DNA of 64,000 nt from Rahnella laticis (lineage in GTDB: Bacteria > Pseudomonadota > Gammaproteobacteria > Enterobacterales > Enterobacteriaceae). A program made the translations under genes and the position numbers. Shown here in pieces: positions 56,008 to 64,000 of this stretch (its first letter is position 1; every line of letters starts with the position of its first letter). The notes under the pieces are model-generated. The model was not told where the DNA came from and did not search any database. It was given only the letters and a program-made list of their open reading frames with translations. The stretch is taken from assembly GCF_015644585.1 (NCBI RefSeq), contig NZ_JADOBI010000005.1, forward strand, positions 372,001 to 436,000, in the 5' to 3' direction.

Positions 56008-56042
56008 AACAAGAAACCCGCCAATGGCGGGTTTCTTGTTTT
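56006..56042. terminator. Bidirectional terminator after ogr
   Basis: A 17-bp perfect stem AAAACAAGAAACCCGCC/GGCGGGTTTCTTGTTTT with an AAT loop serves ogr on one strand and the cysteine-repeat gene on the other. Confidence 0.9.
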
Positions 56043-56047
56043 AATGA

Positions 56048-56413
56048 TTACCAGCTAAGTTTTTCACCGCTGGCTTTCAGATTTTGTTTGTACATCATAT
56101 CCAGAGTCGCGTAAGTGCACATATCAAACGCACCTTCACAATAATCCCCGATTACCTTATTCAGTATTTCTTTATTTTTGACTTTGGTCAGATTCTTAAA
56201 AGCGGTCAGATTTTGCTTTTCCATCATTCGAAGCGTTGTTGGTTGGCACATATCAACGGCACCATCACAGTAATCCGCCTTTACCTTCGCCTTGATGTAT
56301 TCAATAACTTCTTGTTTCTGCGCTTCGGAACCGTCGAATTCCATCGGGTTAACAAATGCAGCACTCGCGGTAAACGGAAGCACCAAAACAGCAAATCCCA
56401 GAACAAACTTCAT
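56048..56413 (-). CDS. Secreted cysteine-repeat protein, prophage cargo
   Basis: The 121-residue protein has a signal peptide (KFVLGFAVLVLPFTASA) and two similar units: DYCDGAVDMCQPTTLRMMEKQNL and DYCEGAFDMCTYATLDMMYKQNL, each with a Cys-x7-Cys pair suited to a disulfide. It is likely periplasmic. ATG 56413 or 56416 is the start, with AAGGA upstream. It sits between ogr and int, where lysogenic-conversion genes are common. The function is unknown. Confidence 0.7.
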   Translation of the reverse strand: MKFVLGFAVLVLPFTASAAFVNPMEFDGSEAQKQEVIEYIKAKVKADYCDGAVDMCQPTTLRMMEKQNLTAFKNLTKVKNKEILNKVIGDYCEGAFDMCTYATLDMMYKQNLKASGEKLSW

Positions 56414-56622
56414 CATTAAGTCCTTATAGTGAAAGCAAACTGTTAAGACCAATCTTAACAATCTGGAATCAAAATTTCACGATTTCTGCCGCAACCTTTC
56501 CAAAAGATACTGCTTAGACAAATAGACCGGTTGCTGCCATTGCATGTATAAGACTGACTAAATCAAACATTTACACTGGTTTTATATACAGTAGAATTCA
56601 CATTCTCAAAAAGGAGAATGTG

Positions 56623-57678
56623 ATGAGTGTAAGAAAGCTGTCTACAGGCAAATGGTTATGCGAGTGCTACCCGAACGGGCGCGAAGGTAAGCGGTGCCGC
56701 AGGCAGTTTGATTCCAAGGGTGAGGCCTTAGCCTTTGAGACTTACACCATGGATCAGGCAAAGAACAAACCCTGGCTTGGTGAGAAGGAAGACCGGCGGA
56801 AGCTGAGCGAACTGGTCGAACTCTGGTACAGCCTGCACGGCTGTTCTCTGAATGATAAAAAGGGACGACTGGGCAAACTAAGGATTATCAGCGCGGGTAT
56901 GGGTGACCCGATAGCCAGCATGATCACACCGAAGGACTGGGCGCATTATCGTGATCAGCGCCTGCGCGGTGAAATCGATAACGGCTACAGTACCAGTCTG
57001 GCTACCAGGAAGGTTTCAACCGGTACGGTGAACTGCGAGCACGCTTTCTTACGGGCGGTGTTCAATGAGCTGAAACGCCTGGGGGAATGGTCGTTGCCTA
57101 ACCCGCTGGAGAATATCCGCGAGTTCGACCAGCCGGAACGTGAAATGGCATGGCTGACTCAGGAACAAATTTTGCAGCTCATGGCAGCTTGTGAGCAGCA
57201 TGGAAATGACGAATTAACGCTTATCGTTAAAGTCTGCCTTTCAACCGGCGCACGCTGGAACGAGGCGGCAAAAATCAAAAGCTCGCAGATTTCTCCCTAT
57301 AAACTCACCTTCATCAATACCAAAGGTAAAAAGAACCGTACCGTTCCCCTCACCCGCCCTATCTACGACGAATTGATCGCCCGTAAAGGCACGCCCTTCT
57401 CACCCTGCTATAAGCAGTTTTATCGGGTGATCAGGCTGGCCGGCATCGAGCTGCCTGAAGGTCAGATGACGCACGTTCTGCGGCACACGTTCGCCAGTCA
57501 TTTCATGATGGCGGGTGGCAACATTATCGTGTTGCAGCGCATCCTCGGGCACTCAGATATCCGGGTCACTATGCGATACGCGCACTTTGCTCCGGATCAC
57601 CTGGAAGACGCTATCCACCTGAATCCGTTGGCTCAAATCAGTGGCGATAAAATGGCGATGGAGAATCCAAATGAGTAA
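56623..57678 (+). CDS. int: Tyrosine integrase
   Basis: The 351-residue P2-type integrase has catalytic residues Arg211 (STGARWNEA), His284 and Arg287 (THVLRHTFASH), His310 (LGHSD) and Tyr319 (MRYAHF). The arm-binding N-terminus is MSVRKLSTGKWLCECYPNGREGKRCRR. AAGGAG precedes the ATG. It reads toward attR, 58 bp away. In P2 the integrase is on the CI side of the attachment site, whereas here it is on the ogr side. Confidence 0.95.
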   Translation: MSVRKLSTGKWLCECYPNGREGKRCRRQFDSKGEALAFETYTMDQAKNKPWLGEKEDRRKLSELVELWYSLHGCSLNDKKGRLGKLRIISAGMGDPIASMITPKDWAHYRDQRLRGEIDNGYSTSLATRKVSTGTVNCEHAFLRAVFNELKRLGEWSLPNPLENIREFDQPEREMAWLTQEQILQLMAACEQHGNDELTLIVKVCLSTGARWNEAAKIKSSQISPYKLTFINTKGKKNRTVPLTRPIYDELIARKGTPFSPCYKQFYRVIRLAGIELPEGQMTHVLRHTFASHFMMAGGNIIVLQRILGHSDIRVTMRYAHFAPDHLEDAIHLNPLAQISGDKMAMENPNE

Positions 57679-57736
57679 CATTGAGGGTAAGTAAAAATAG
57701 CCTAAGTGATTGTTTTTACTATAAGTGATTGTTTTG

Positions 57737-57764
57737 AAAAACAGGCAAAAAAAAGACCGAATAC
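57737..57764. repeat. attR core repeat (28 bp)
   Basis: Identical to 23438-23465. It coincides with the T tract and the outer arm of the SdsR terminator stem, so insertion preserves a complete sdsR on the right. Confidence 0.92.
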
Positions 57765-57850
57765 GATTCCTATATTCGGTCTAGGGAAATGGCTCTTGGG
57801 AGAGAGCCGTGCGCTAAAAGTTGGCATTAATGCAGGCGGTTAAGCCGTAC
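57747..57850 (-). ncRNA. sdsR: Small RNA SdsR (RyeB)
   Basis: The minus-strand sequence contains GCCTGCATTAATGCCAAC, TTTTAGCGCACGGCTC and CCAAGAGCCATTTCCCT as in E. coli SdsR, ending in the terminator hairpin ACCGAATA/TATTCGGT plus T8. About 104 nt is expected. SdsR is a sigma-S dependent Hfq-bound RNA that represses porin, mutS and other mRNAs. CTACTCT at 57858-57864, correctly spaced before the start, suits a sigma-S -10. RyeA (SraC), on the other strand in E. coli, would also overlap here. Confidence 0.93.
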
Positions 57851-57992
57851 AACTTAAAGAGTAGCCGAGGCCTGACTATTTTCCACCCAGCTTGAAACAT
57901 AGTGATAATAACAATGATGTATTATTCTCATTGTGTGACAACATACGCAAAACATGGGATTAACATCAGGCGGTTACCGGCTGCACGGCGAT

Positions 57993-58328
57993 TCAGCAAA
58001 GTGTCTCGGCTTTGGCGATAAACGGCGCGAGGCTCATTTTTTGCCCCGGATTAGCCGGGTCGTCTAGCCAGATTTTCTCCAATGGCACGGCCTGAACCTG
58101 GCGGTTTTTAACCTGCTCTTTGGCGACGTCGTTCAGAGGATATTGCGCCAGTGTGCTGTCGTTAATGACATACAGCGCGTTACCGGGACGGCATTGCAGC
58201 ATGACTTCTTCACGCGTAAAAGCCCAGGCTTTGCCATATTGCAGGCGGCTGATCGTTTCGACCTGCGGCGCCGCAAAACTGCTGGCAGATAAGGTTAGCA
58301 ACACACAGGCGAGCAGTGTTTTCCTCAT
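57993..58328 (-). CDS. yebY: YebY family periplasmic protein
   Basis: The 111-residue protein has a signal peptide ([17 protein letters not shown]) and the YebY/DUF2511 pattern [41 protein letters not shown]. It lies downstream of copC-copD, as in E. coli, where the group is linked to copper. The exact function is unknown. Confidence 0.92.
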   Translation of the reverse strand: MRKTLLACVLLTLSASSFAAPQVETISRLQYGKAWAFTREEVMLQCRPGNALYVINDSTLAQYPLNDVAKEQVKNRQVQAVPLEKIWLDDPANPGQKMSLAPFIAKAETLC

Positions 58329-58365
58329 GATTTTTCCTCAGTAAATAGTAAATTCTTCATGCTTT

Positions 58366-59250
58366 TCAGCCCGGCGCAAGGGTTGCAAACCAGCTCACCG
58401 CCAGTAAAACCCATAACGCCAGTCCCCATTCGAGCCACGTCATCATGATGAAACGGCGCTGGGCCAGCTCCGGCTGTTTACCCATTAACGGCACCAGCCG
58501 GTAACGGTTGAAAATGGCGACGCCGCACATGATCCCGACCAGCGCCACTTTGATGACGAGAAGACGCTGATAAAGCGAGGTCATATCGACCGGCCAGCGC
58601 TGCAAAATAATCGCGGTATTCAGAATGCCGGTCAGGATAACCAGCGCGACGGCGGCGTGGCCCCAGACCGAAAACCGGATAAGCGTGGCAATCGCATAAG
58701 GGCGCGTCGCAGGTTGTCGCGTATATAACATGCAGGTCAGCAGCGGGTATAAGCATCCGAACCAGTAAGCCGCGCTGAGCAGATGCACGACATGATTAGT
58801 CCGGTGTAACAGCCCCAGCGCGCCGTCATGCATCGCCGCATGGCCGATCAGCGCCTGACTCATCAGTAAACCGAGGGCGCACAAAAAGATGATCACGTTG
58901 CGTCCCGGCAACCAGTCCATCAGCATGACCAGCAATAATGCTGCCGTCAGTAACAGATGCCAGCGCCAGACGTCACCAAACGACGTCGTGAGCACCAGCA
59001 GCCAGACGTTCAGGTTCAGCCCGTCACCCCAGCCATTCCCCATAAGCGCGGCCTGAATTGCGAGCATTCCCACAGACGTCACCGCCGCCAGAATGCCAGA
59101 CCACATCATCACAGACTGATTTTTACGCAGCAATACGGCAGAAAAGCCCTGGGGTGCCAGTAAGGAGCAAAAGACGCTCAACCCAAAAATTTGCATCAGT
59201 GAAGCAAAGTGGACAAACCGGCACAGGACAAACATGGCAGTCAGGCTCAT
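58366..59250 (-). CDS. copD: Copper homeostasis membrane protein CopD
   Basis: The 294-residue inner-membrane protein has about eight helices (CopD/YebZ family). His residues in RFVHFASLMQIFG, IGHAAMHDG and HVVHLLSAAYWFG are candidate copper ligands. It is thought to take copper from CopC into the cytoplasm. It is 3 bp after copC in one operon with yebY. Confidence 0.93.
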   Translation of the reverse strand: MSLTAMFVLCRFVHFASLMQIFGLSVFCSLLAPQGFSAVLLRKNQSVMMWSGILAAVTSVGMLAIQAALMGNGWGDGLNLNVWLLVLTTSFGDVWRWHLLLTAALLLVMLMDWLPGRNVIIFLCALGLLMSQALIGHAAMHDGALGLLHRTNHVVHLLSAAYWFGCLYPLLTCMLYTRQPATRPYAIATLIRFSVWGHAAVALVILTGILNTAIILQRWPVDMTSLYQRLLVIKVALVGIMCGVAIFNRYRLVPLMGKQPELAQRRFIMMTWLEWGLALWVLLAVSWFATLAPG

Positions 59251-59253
59251 CGT

Positions 59254-59637
59254 TTATTTAACGGTGAAACTGTACTGACCGTGTGTTTTATGACCATCAA
59301 CGGAGACAACGCTCCACGTTACCAGGTATTTACCCGGCTTCAGCGTTTCCGGAAGCGGGAGAACCGCCTGAGTTTTGTCATTCGCGGCAAGCGTCATAGC
59401 GCCAGCTTTAACGGTATTTTTATCTGCGTCGGTTAGCGTAATTTTGCTGAAATTAGGTTCGATGCCTTCGCTAAAGCCCAGTGACAATTCGGACGGGCTG
59501 ACGGTGACAACGGTGTCGGCGGCGGGCGTTTCTGTTTTCAGGTGTGCGTGGGCAGAAGCCTGCTGTGAGATAAATCCGCCCAGCAAAACAGCTGAGACTG
59601 CCAGTGCACGGCAAAGAGAAGTGGTTTTTTTGAACAC
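59254..59637 (-). CDS. copC: Periplasmic copper-binding protein CopC
   Basis: The 127-residue protein (E. coli YobA) starts with GTG at 59637, with AAGGAA upstream. A signal peptide ends at ASAHAHLK, so the mature protein begins with the copper-binding His (HAHLKTETPAADTVV). The C-terminal DGHKTHGQYSF gives the other His ligands. The CopC beta-barrel pattern (SPSELSLGFSEGIEPNFSKITL) is clear. Confidence 0.93.
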   Translation of the reverse strand: MFKKTTSLCRALAVSAVLLGGFISQQASAHAHLKTETPAADTVVTVSPSELSLGFSEGIEPNFSKITLTDADKNTVKAGAMTLAANDKTQAVLPLPETLKPGKYLVTWSVVSVDGHKTHGQYSFTVK

Positions 59638-59725
59638 GATAATTCCTTGGCTTGCTTAACGATGAATTTATAACGCCGTCACTTTATCGCAAACCGCTCC
59701 AAAACGTTTGTCAAAAAAACATAAA

Positions 59726-59757
59726 AAAACGCAGAGGCCTGAGCACTCTGCGTTTTT
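59726..59757 (-). terminator. Terminator after ftnA
   Basis: AAAACGCAGAG/CTCTGCGTTTT (59726-59736 with 59746-59756), with A and T runs at both sides, acts after ftnA on the minus strand. Confidence 0.85.
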
Positions 59758-59779
59758 ATGAACCACATCGACAGGAAAA

Positions 59780-60286
59780 TTAGCCTGCCGGAGCCTGTGC
59801 CACCATGTTCTTCAGGTCTTTATCCACGAAGAACAGGCCGTTACCGGTGTTGCTGACCAGAGCCAGTTTATCGAGAACGGATTTGAACAACGTTTCTTCT
59901 TCATGCTGTTCAGCAACGTACCATTGCAGGAAGTTGAAAGAAGAATAGTCTTTCAGCGTCATGGACAAATCGGCCAGTTCGTTGATTTTCTGGGTGATCA
60001 GTTGCTCATGCTCATAGGTTTGTTTGAACAAATCAGTCAGAGATTCAAACGCCACCGGCGGAGCAGCAATCGCGCCCAGCAGAGGTAATGCGCCGGTATC
60101 GCTGACGTATTTGAACAGGCGATGCATGTGATCCATTTCTTCCATGGAGTGCTGTTTCAGGAACGCCGCTGCGCCTTCGTAGCCTTTATCGCTGCACCAT
60201 GCACTCATCTGCAAATATAAATTGGCAGAGTAAAACTCGAGGTTCAGCTGTTCGTTCAGCTGGTCGATCATTTCTTTTTTAAGCAT
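59780..60286 (-). CDS. ftnA: Ferritin FtnA
   Basis: The 168-residue iron storage ferritin forms 24-mers. Ferroxidase ligands are present: Glu17, Tyr24, Glu50 and His53 ([17 protein letters not shown]), Glu in THEHEQL-like YEHEQLITQ, and the EQHEEE region. The sequence closely follows E. coli FtnA. It has its own promoter region with a Fur box upstream. Confidence 0.96.
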   Translation of the reverse strand: MLKKEMIDQLNEQLNLEFYSANLYLQMSAWCSDKGYEGAAAFLKQHSMEEMDHMHRLFKYVSDTGALPLLGAIAAPPVAFESLTDLFKQTYEHEQLITQKINELADLSMTLKDYSSFNFLQWYVAEQHEEETLFKSVLDKLALVSNTGNGLFFVDKDLKNMVAQAPAG

Positions 60287-60694
60287 AATGCGGCTCCATA
60301 AAATAAATTAAGGCAGATGAATGGGATTATTTACCCGCATTATGCCCGCATCAATACAAAATAAAAACACCCGATTCACATTATTAATCATGCAGGCAAC
60401 AATATAAATTAACTCATTGAATTTAATGAAATTTATTTTCATGAAAATATGTATTAATGATAATCATTAACATAAAGAATGTTATTAAAAAGAATCATTC
60501 TTATTTAAATATCCTGCTTTAATCTTTTAGTTGAATATAATTATCACCTAGATTTCGGGAATAATTCTTATTTACTCATTAACACCAGGGAATCGCGCCA
60601 ACAACACTGGGGGATAATAAAATTCTAAAGACAACATTCACCCTGCGCAGGGTGTCGGGTACAATGCGGCGAAATGGTTTAGCAGGAAACAACA
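60287..60694. promoter_or_regulatory. ftnA/holE divergent spacer with Fur box
   Basis: ATTAATGATAATCATTAAC at 60453-60471 matches the 19-bp Fur consensus at 16 positions, and AAGAATCATTCTT (60489 onwards) is a weaker second site. In E. coli Fur activates ftnA from upstream sites, and the same is likely here. On the holE side, TTCACC-N17-TACAAT (60637-60665) is a promoter overlapped by the perfect palindrome CACCCTGCGCAGGGTG (60639-60654). Confidence 0.75.
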
Positions 60695-60925
60695 ATGAGC
60701 ATTAATCTGGCCGAAATCAGCAAAGACGAGATGGATCGCATTAACGTCGATCTCGCCGCGTCAGCCGTCGCTTTTAAGGAACGTTACAATATGCCCGTTG
60801 TAGCTGAGATGGCGGAACGAGATCAGCCGGCGCATTTGCGCACTTACTTCCGTGAACGGGTCATGTTTTATCGCGGGGAATCACATAAATTCTCCCGTTT
60901 ACCTTACGAACCGAAGCAAAAATAA
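60695..60925 (+). CDS. holE: DNA polymerase III theta subunit HolE
   Basis: The 76-residue protein matches E. coli HolE over its length ([48 protein letters not shown]). Theta binds the epsilon proofreading subunit and stabilises it in the core polymerase. It is monocistronic. Confidence 0.96.
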   Translation: MSINLAEISKDEMDRINVDLAASAVAFKERYNMPVVAEMAERDQPAHLRTYFRERVMFYRGESHKFSRLPYEPKQK

Positions 60926-60962
60926 GCGACGGCTTTGCGGGTAAACGGGGGCACAGAAGCCG

Positions 60963-62196
<1,234 letters not shown>

Positions 62197-62298
62197 ATGA
62201 GTAAAGGAATGGATAGCAAAAAAAATGCGAAGAAAAAGCCACTGAAGACCCCTGCTGAGAAGAAGGCTGAGAAAAAAGCCAAGAAAGCAGCTGCCTGA
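62197..62298 (+). CDS. Lysine-rich 33-residue protein
   Basis: This short ORF has a good ribosome site (AAAGAGAGG) and is followed by a terminator. The product is almost only Lys, Ala, Pro and Glu (KKNAKKKPLKTPAEKKAEKK), a very basic, probably unstructured peptide. Similar small basic proteins occur in enterobacteria without known function; nucleic-acid binding is a guess. Confidence 0.65.
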   Translation: MSKGMDSKKNAKKKPLKTPAEKKAEKKAKKAAA

Positions 62299-62317
62299 TA
62301 AAGTTACTTCGTAGAAT

Positions 62318-62345
62318 AAACCCGCTGAATGCGGGTTTTTTTATT
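62318..62345 (+). terminator. Terminator after the lysine-rich ORF
   Basis: AACCCGC and GCGGGTT arms around TGAAT are followed by a T run, about 20 bp after the stop codon. Confidence 0.85.
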
Positions 62346-62470
62346 CCCCCGTCATACTTCAAGCCGCAGATGCGTTAGCTGCGCTCCCTCACCCGAATCA
62401 CTGACCCACGTCAGCTCATCGGGATTCGCTCACTTGCCGCCTTCCTGCGACTTGAATTATTTCGGGGGAA
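62344..62470. repeat. Palindromic intergenic repeat
   Basis: The outer arms TTCCCCCG...TTCAAGCCGCAG and CTGCGACTTGAA...CGGGGGAA are inverted copies. The inner parts around ACCCGAATCACTGAC and GTCAGCTCATCGGGATT are also partly complementary, so about 127 bp can fold. It resembles miniature elements scattered between genes in Serratia and Yersinia relatives. It ends 4 bp before the ptrB stop and may end its transcription. Confidence 0.7.
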
Positions 62471-62474
62471 CCTG

Positions 62475-64000
62475 TTATTTCTTCGCTGCCAGCGACAGAA
62501 CAAAGGCATATTCCAGCGCGATATCTTCGTAAGCCTTGAAGCGGCCAGATTTACCACCGTGGCCGGAATCCATATCCGTGTGCATCAGCAGCTGATTGTC
62601 GTCAGTTTTCACATCACGCAGTTTCGCCACCCACTTCGCCGGTTCCCAGTATTGCACCTGTGAATCATGCAAACCGGTAGTCACCAGCATGTGCGGATAA
62701 GCCTGCGCACGCACCTGATCATAAGGGCTGTATTGCAACATATAGTCGTAATACGCTTTGTCGTTAGGATTACCCCACTCGTCATACTCGCCGGTCGTCA
62801 GCGGAATAGACTCATCGAGCATGGTGGTGACAACGTCGACAAAAGGAACCTGCGCAACGATGCCGTGGAACAAATCGGGAGCCTGATTAATCACCGCGCC
62901 CATCAGCAAACCACCTGCGCTGCCGCCCATCGCGTAAACCTGCCCTGCGTCGCCGTAACCTTCAGCTACCAGTTCTTTTGTCACATCGATGAAATCGTGG
63001 AACGTGTTGAGTTTGTTAAACAGTTTGCCGTCGTCATACCATTGTTGGCCCAGTTCTGCGCCGCCACGGATATGGGCCAGTGCGAAAACAAAGCCTCTGT
63101 CGAGAAGGCTCAGGCGGCTGCCGCTGAACGCCGGATCCATGCTGCTGCCGTATGAGCCGTAGCCGTAAACCAGTAACGGATTGGTGTTTGGCTTGAACAA
63201 TTCACGGCGGTAAACCAGTGAAACCGGGACTTTCACGCCGTCGCGCGCTGTGACCCAGACGCGTTCGCTGCGGTAATTCGCCGCATCAAAATCTTTCACT
63301 TCCTGCTGTTTGAGCAACGTACGGTCATGCGTGTCGAGATCCAGCTCAAAGAGCGAACTTGGCATAGTCATCGACGAGTAGCCGTAACGCAGTAACGACG
63401 TATCCGGTTCCGGGTTGTACGCCAGCCAGGTGGTGTACGTCGGGTCATCAAATGCCAGTGATTTTTCCTCACCGCTGATCCAGTGGATCTGGCGCAGCTG
63501 CGTCAGCCCCTGATGGCGTTCCTCCACCACCAGCCAGTCGCGGAATAAACTAAAACCTTCGAGCATTACTTCAATGCGTGGTGCAATCAGCGTCTGCCAC
63601 TGCGCTTCGGTGCCGTTTTCGCTTTTATACAGACCGAAGTTTTTACCGTCTTTGTTCGAACGGATATAGAAATTGCCCAGATAATGATCGAGCGCGTACT
63701 CATGATCTTTACGGCGCGACAGGAACACTTTCGGCGTCGCCTGCGGATCATCGGCATCCAGTAGCAGGATCTCGGACGTCGTGGTGCTGTCCAGGTGGAT
63801 CAGGATGTATTTTTCTGACGTGGTTTTATCCAGCCCGACGTAAAACGTGTCGTCTTTTTCTTCGTAAACCAGTTTGTCCGTCTTCGGATCCGTGCCAACT
63901 ACGTGGCGATAAACCTGATACGGCAGTAACGTTTTCTTGTGCTTACGGACGTAATACAGCGTCTGAGAATCGTTTGCCCACTCGCTGCTGCCGGAAGTGT
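62475..64000 (-). CDS. ptrB: Oligopeptidase B, 3' part
   Basis: The last 508 residues of an S9 family peptidase; the start is beyond the right edge. Oligopeptidase B cleaves small peptides after Lys and Arg in the cytoplasm. The catalytic Ser is in [12 protein letters not shown], the Asp in [10 protein letters not shown] (GLHD) and the His in [10 protein letters not shown]. The frame continues in beta-propeller sequence to position 64000 ([22 protein letters not shown]), so the reading does not stop at the GTG near 63728. Confidence 0.96.
   Translation of the reverse strand, partial: TSGSSEWANDSQTLYYVRKHKKTLLPYQVYRHVVGTDPKTDKLVYEEKDDTFYVGLDKTTSEKYILIHLDSTTTSEILLLDADDPQATPKVFLSRRKDHEYALDHYLGNFYIRSNKDGKNFGLYKSENGTEAQWQTLIAPRIEVMLEGFSLFRDWLVVEERHQGLTQLRQIHWISGEEKSLAFDDPTYTTWLAYNPEPDTSLLRYGYSSMTMPSSLFELDLDTHDRTLLKQQEVKDFDAANYRSERVWVTARDGVKVPVSLVYRRELFKPNTNPLLVYGYGSYGSSMDPAFSGSRLSLLDRGFVFALAHIRGGAELGQQWYDDGKLFNKLNTFHDFIDVTKELVAEGYGDAGQVYAMGGSAGGLLMGAVINQAPDLFHGIVAQVPFVDVVTTMLDESIPLTTGEYDEWGNPNDKAYYDYMLQYSPYDQVRAQAYPHMLVTTGLHDSQVQYWEPAKWVAKLRDVKTDDNQLLMHTDMDSGHGGKSGRFKAYEDIALEYAFVLSLAAKK

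Larger units (their letters stand above)
23438..57764. mobile_element. P2/186-type prophage, about 34.3 kb
   Basis: A full set of P2-type genes lies between two copies of a 28-bp repeat. These include CI, a Cox-like regulator, CII, Fil, gpA, portal, both terminase subunits, scaffold, capsid, head completion, lysis genes, the complete contractile tail set, ogr and integrase. A cos-like site is present. I see no broken structural gene, so the prophage may be able to excise and form particles, although a working tail-fibre assembly protein is not obvious. Cargo genes of low GC sit at three places. Confidence 0.95.

Overview
The window is chromosomal DNA of an enterobacterium. The prc-proQ-msrC-letA-letB-rsmF-yebV block and the copC-copD-yebY / ftnA / holE / ptrB block match the order of the Escherichia coli chromosome. 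Two giant WG-repeat proteins, a lone M20 amidohydrolase and a proline iminopeptidase next to holE point away from E. coli, towards a Yersiniaceae-type genus such as Rahnella, Ewingella or Serratia relatives. That genus assignment is inference; no rRNA is present. The host left part (1-23437) holds the first codons of htpX, the proQ-prc pair (RNA chaperone and tail-specific protease), msrC, the letAB lipid-transport pair, rsmF, a three-PAS diguanylate cyclase, yebV, a C39-like peptidase, an ASCH protein, two tandem exported WG-repeat proteins, a DUF1883-like protein, an M20 amidohydrolase, a candidate small RNA, adhP and a PAP2 phosphatase. The middle (23438-57764) is a complete-looking P2/186-type prophage of about 34.3 kb. 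It is bounded by a 28-bp direct repeat that coincides with the 3' terminator of the small RNA gene sdsR (ryeB), whose intact copy lies just right of attR. From left to right it contains: a ParA-like ATPase with a small partner and a membrane protein (cargo); a CI repressor with a duplicated DNA-binding domain facing a Cox/Apl-like regulator; CII, Fil and small early genes; the replication initiator gpA; a recognisable cos site; a leftward ATPase + DUF4435 pair resembling the PARIS anti-phage system; portal and terminase (leftward); the rightward head, lysis and tail genes O N M L X holin lysozyme Rz/Rz1 R S; a leftward AbiC-like cargo gene; V W J I H, FI FII E/E' T U D; ogr; a small secreted cysteine-repeat protein; and the integrase. 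A shared motif, GTTGTGCCAT, lies in front of the P/O, V and FI transcription units and is the likely Ogr activator site, so the phage late regulon is readable from the sequence. The host right part (57765-64000) contains sdsR, yebY-copD-copC, ftnA with a Fur box, holE, pip, a 33-codon lysine-rich ORF, a palindromic intergenic repeat and the 3' part of ptrB, cut by the window edge. The main points of interest are the defence-type cargo at three separate sites of the prophage (next to attL, between cos and the portal gene, between S and V), the two-headed CI repressor, the integrase on the ogr side of the attachment site, and the small-RNA attachment site.
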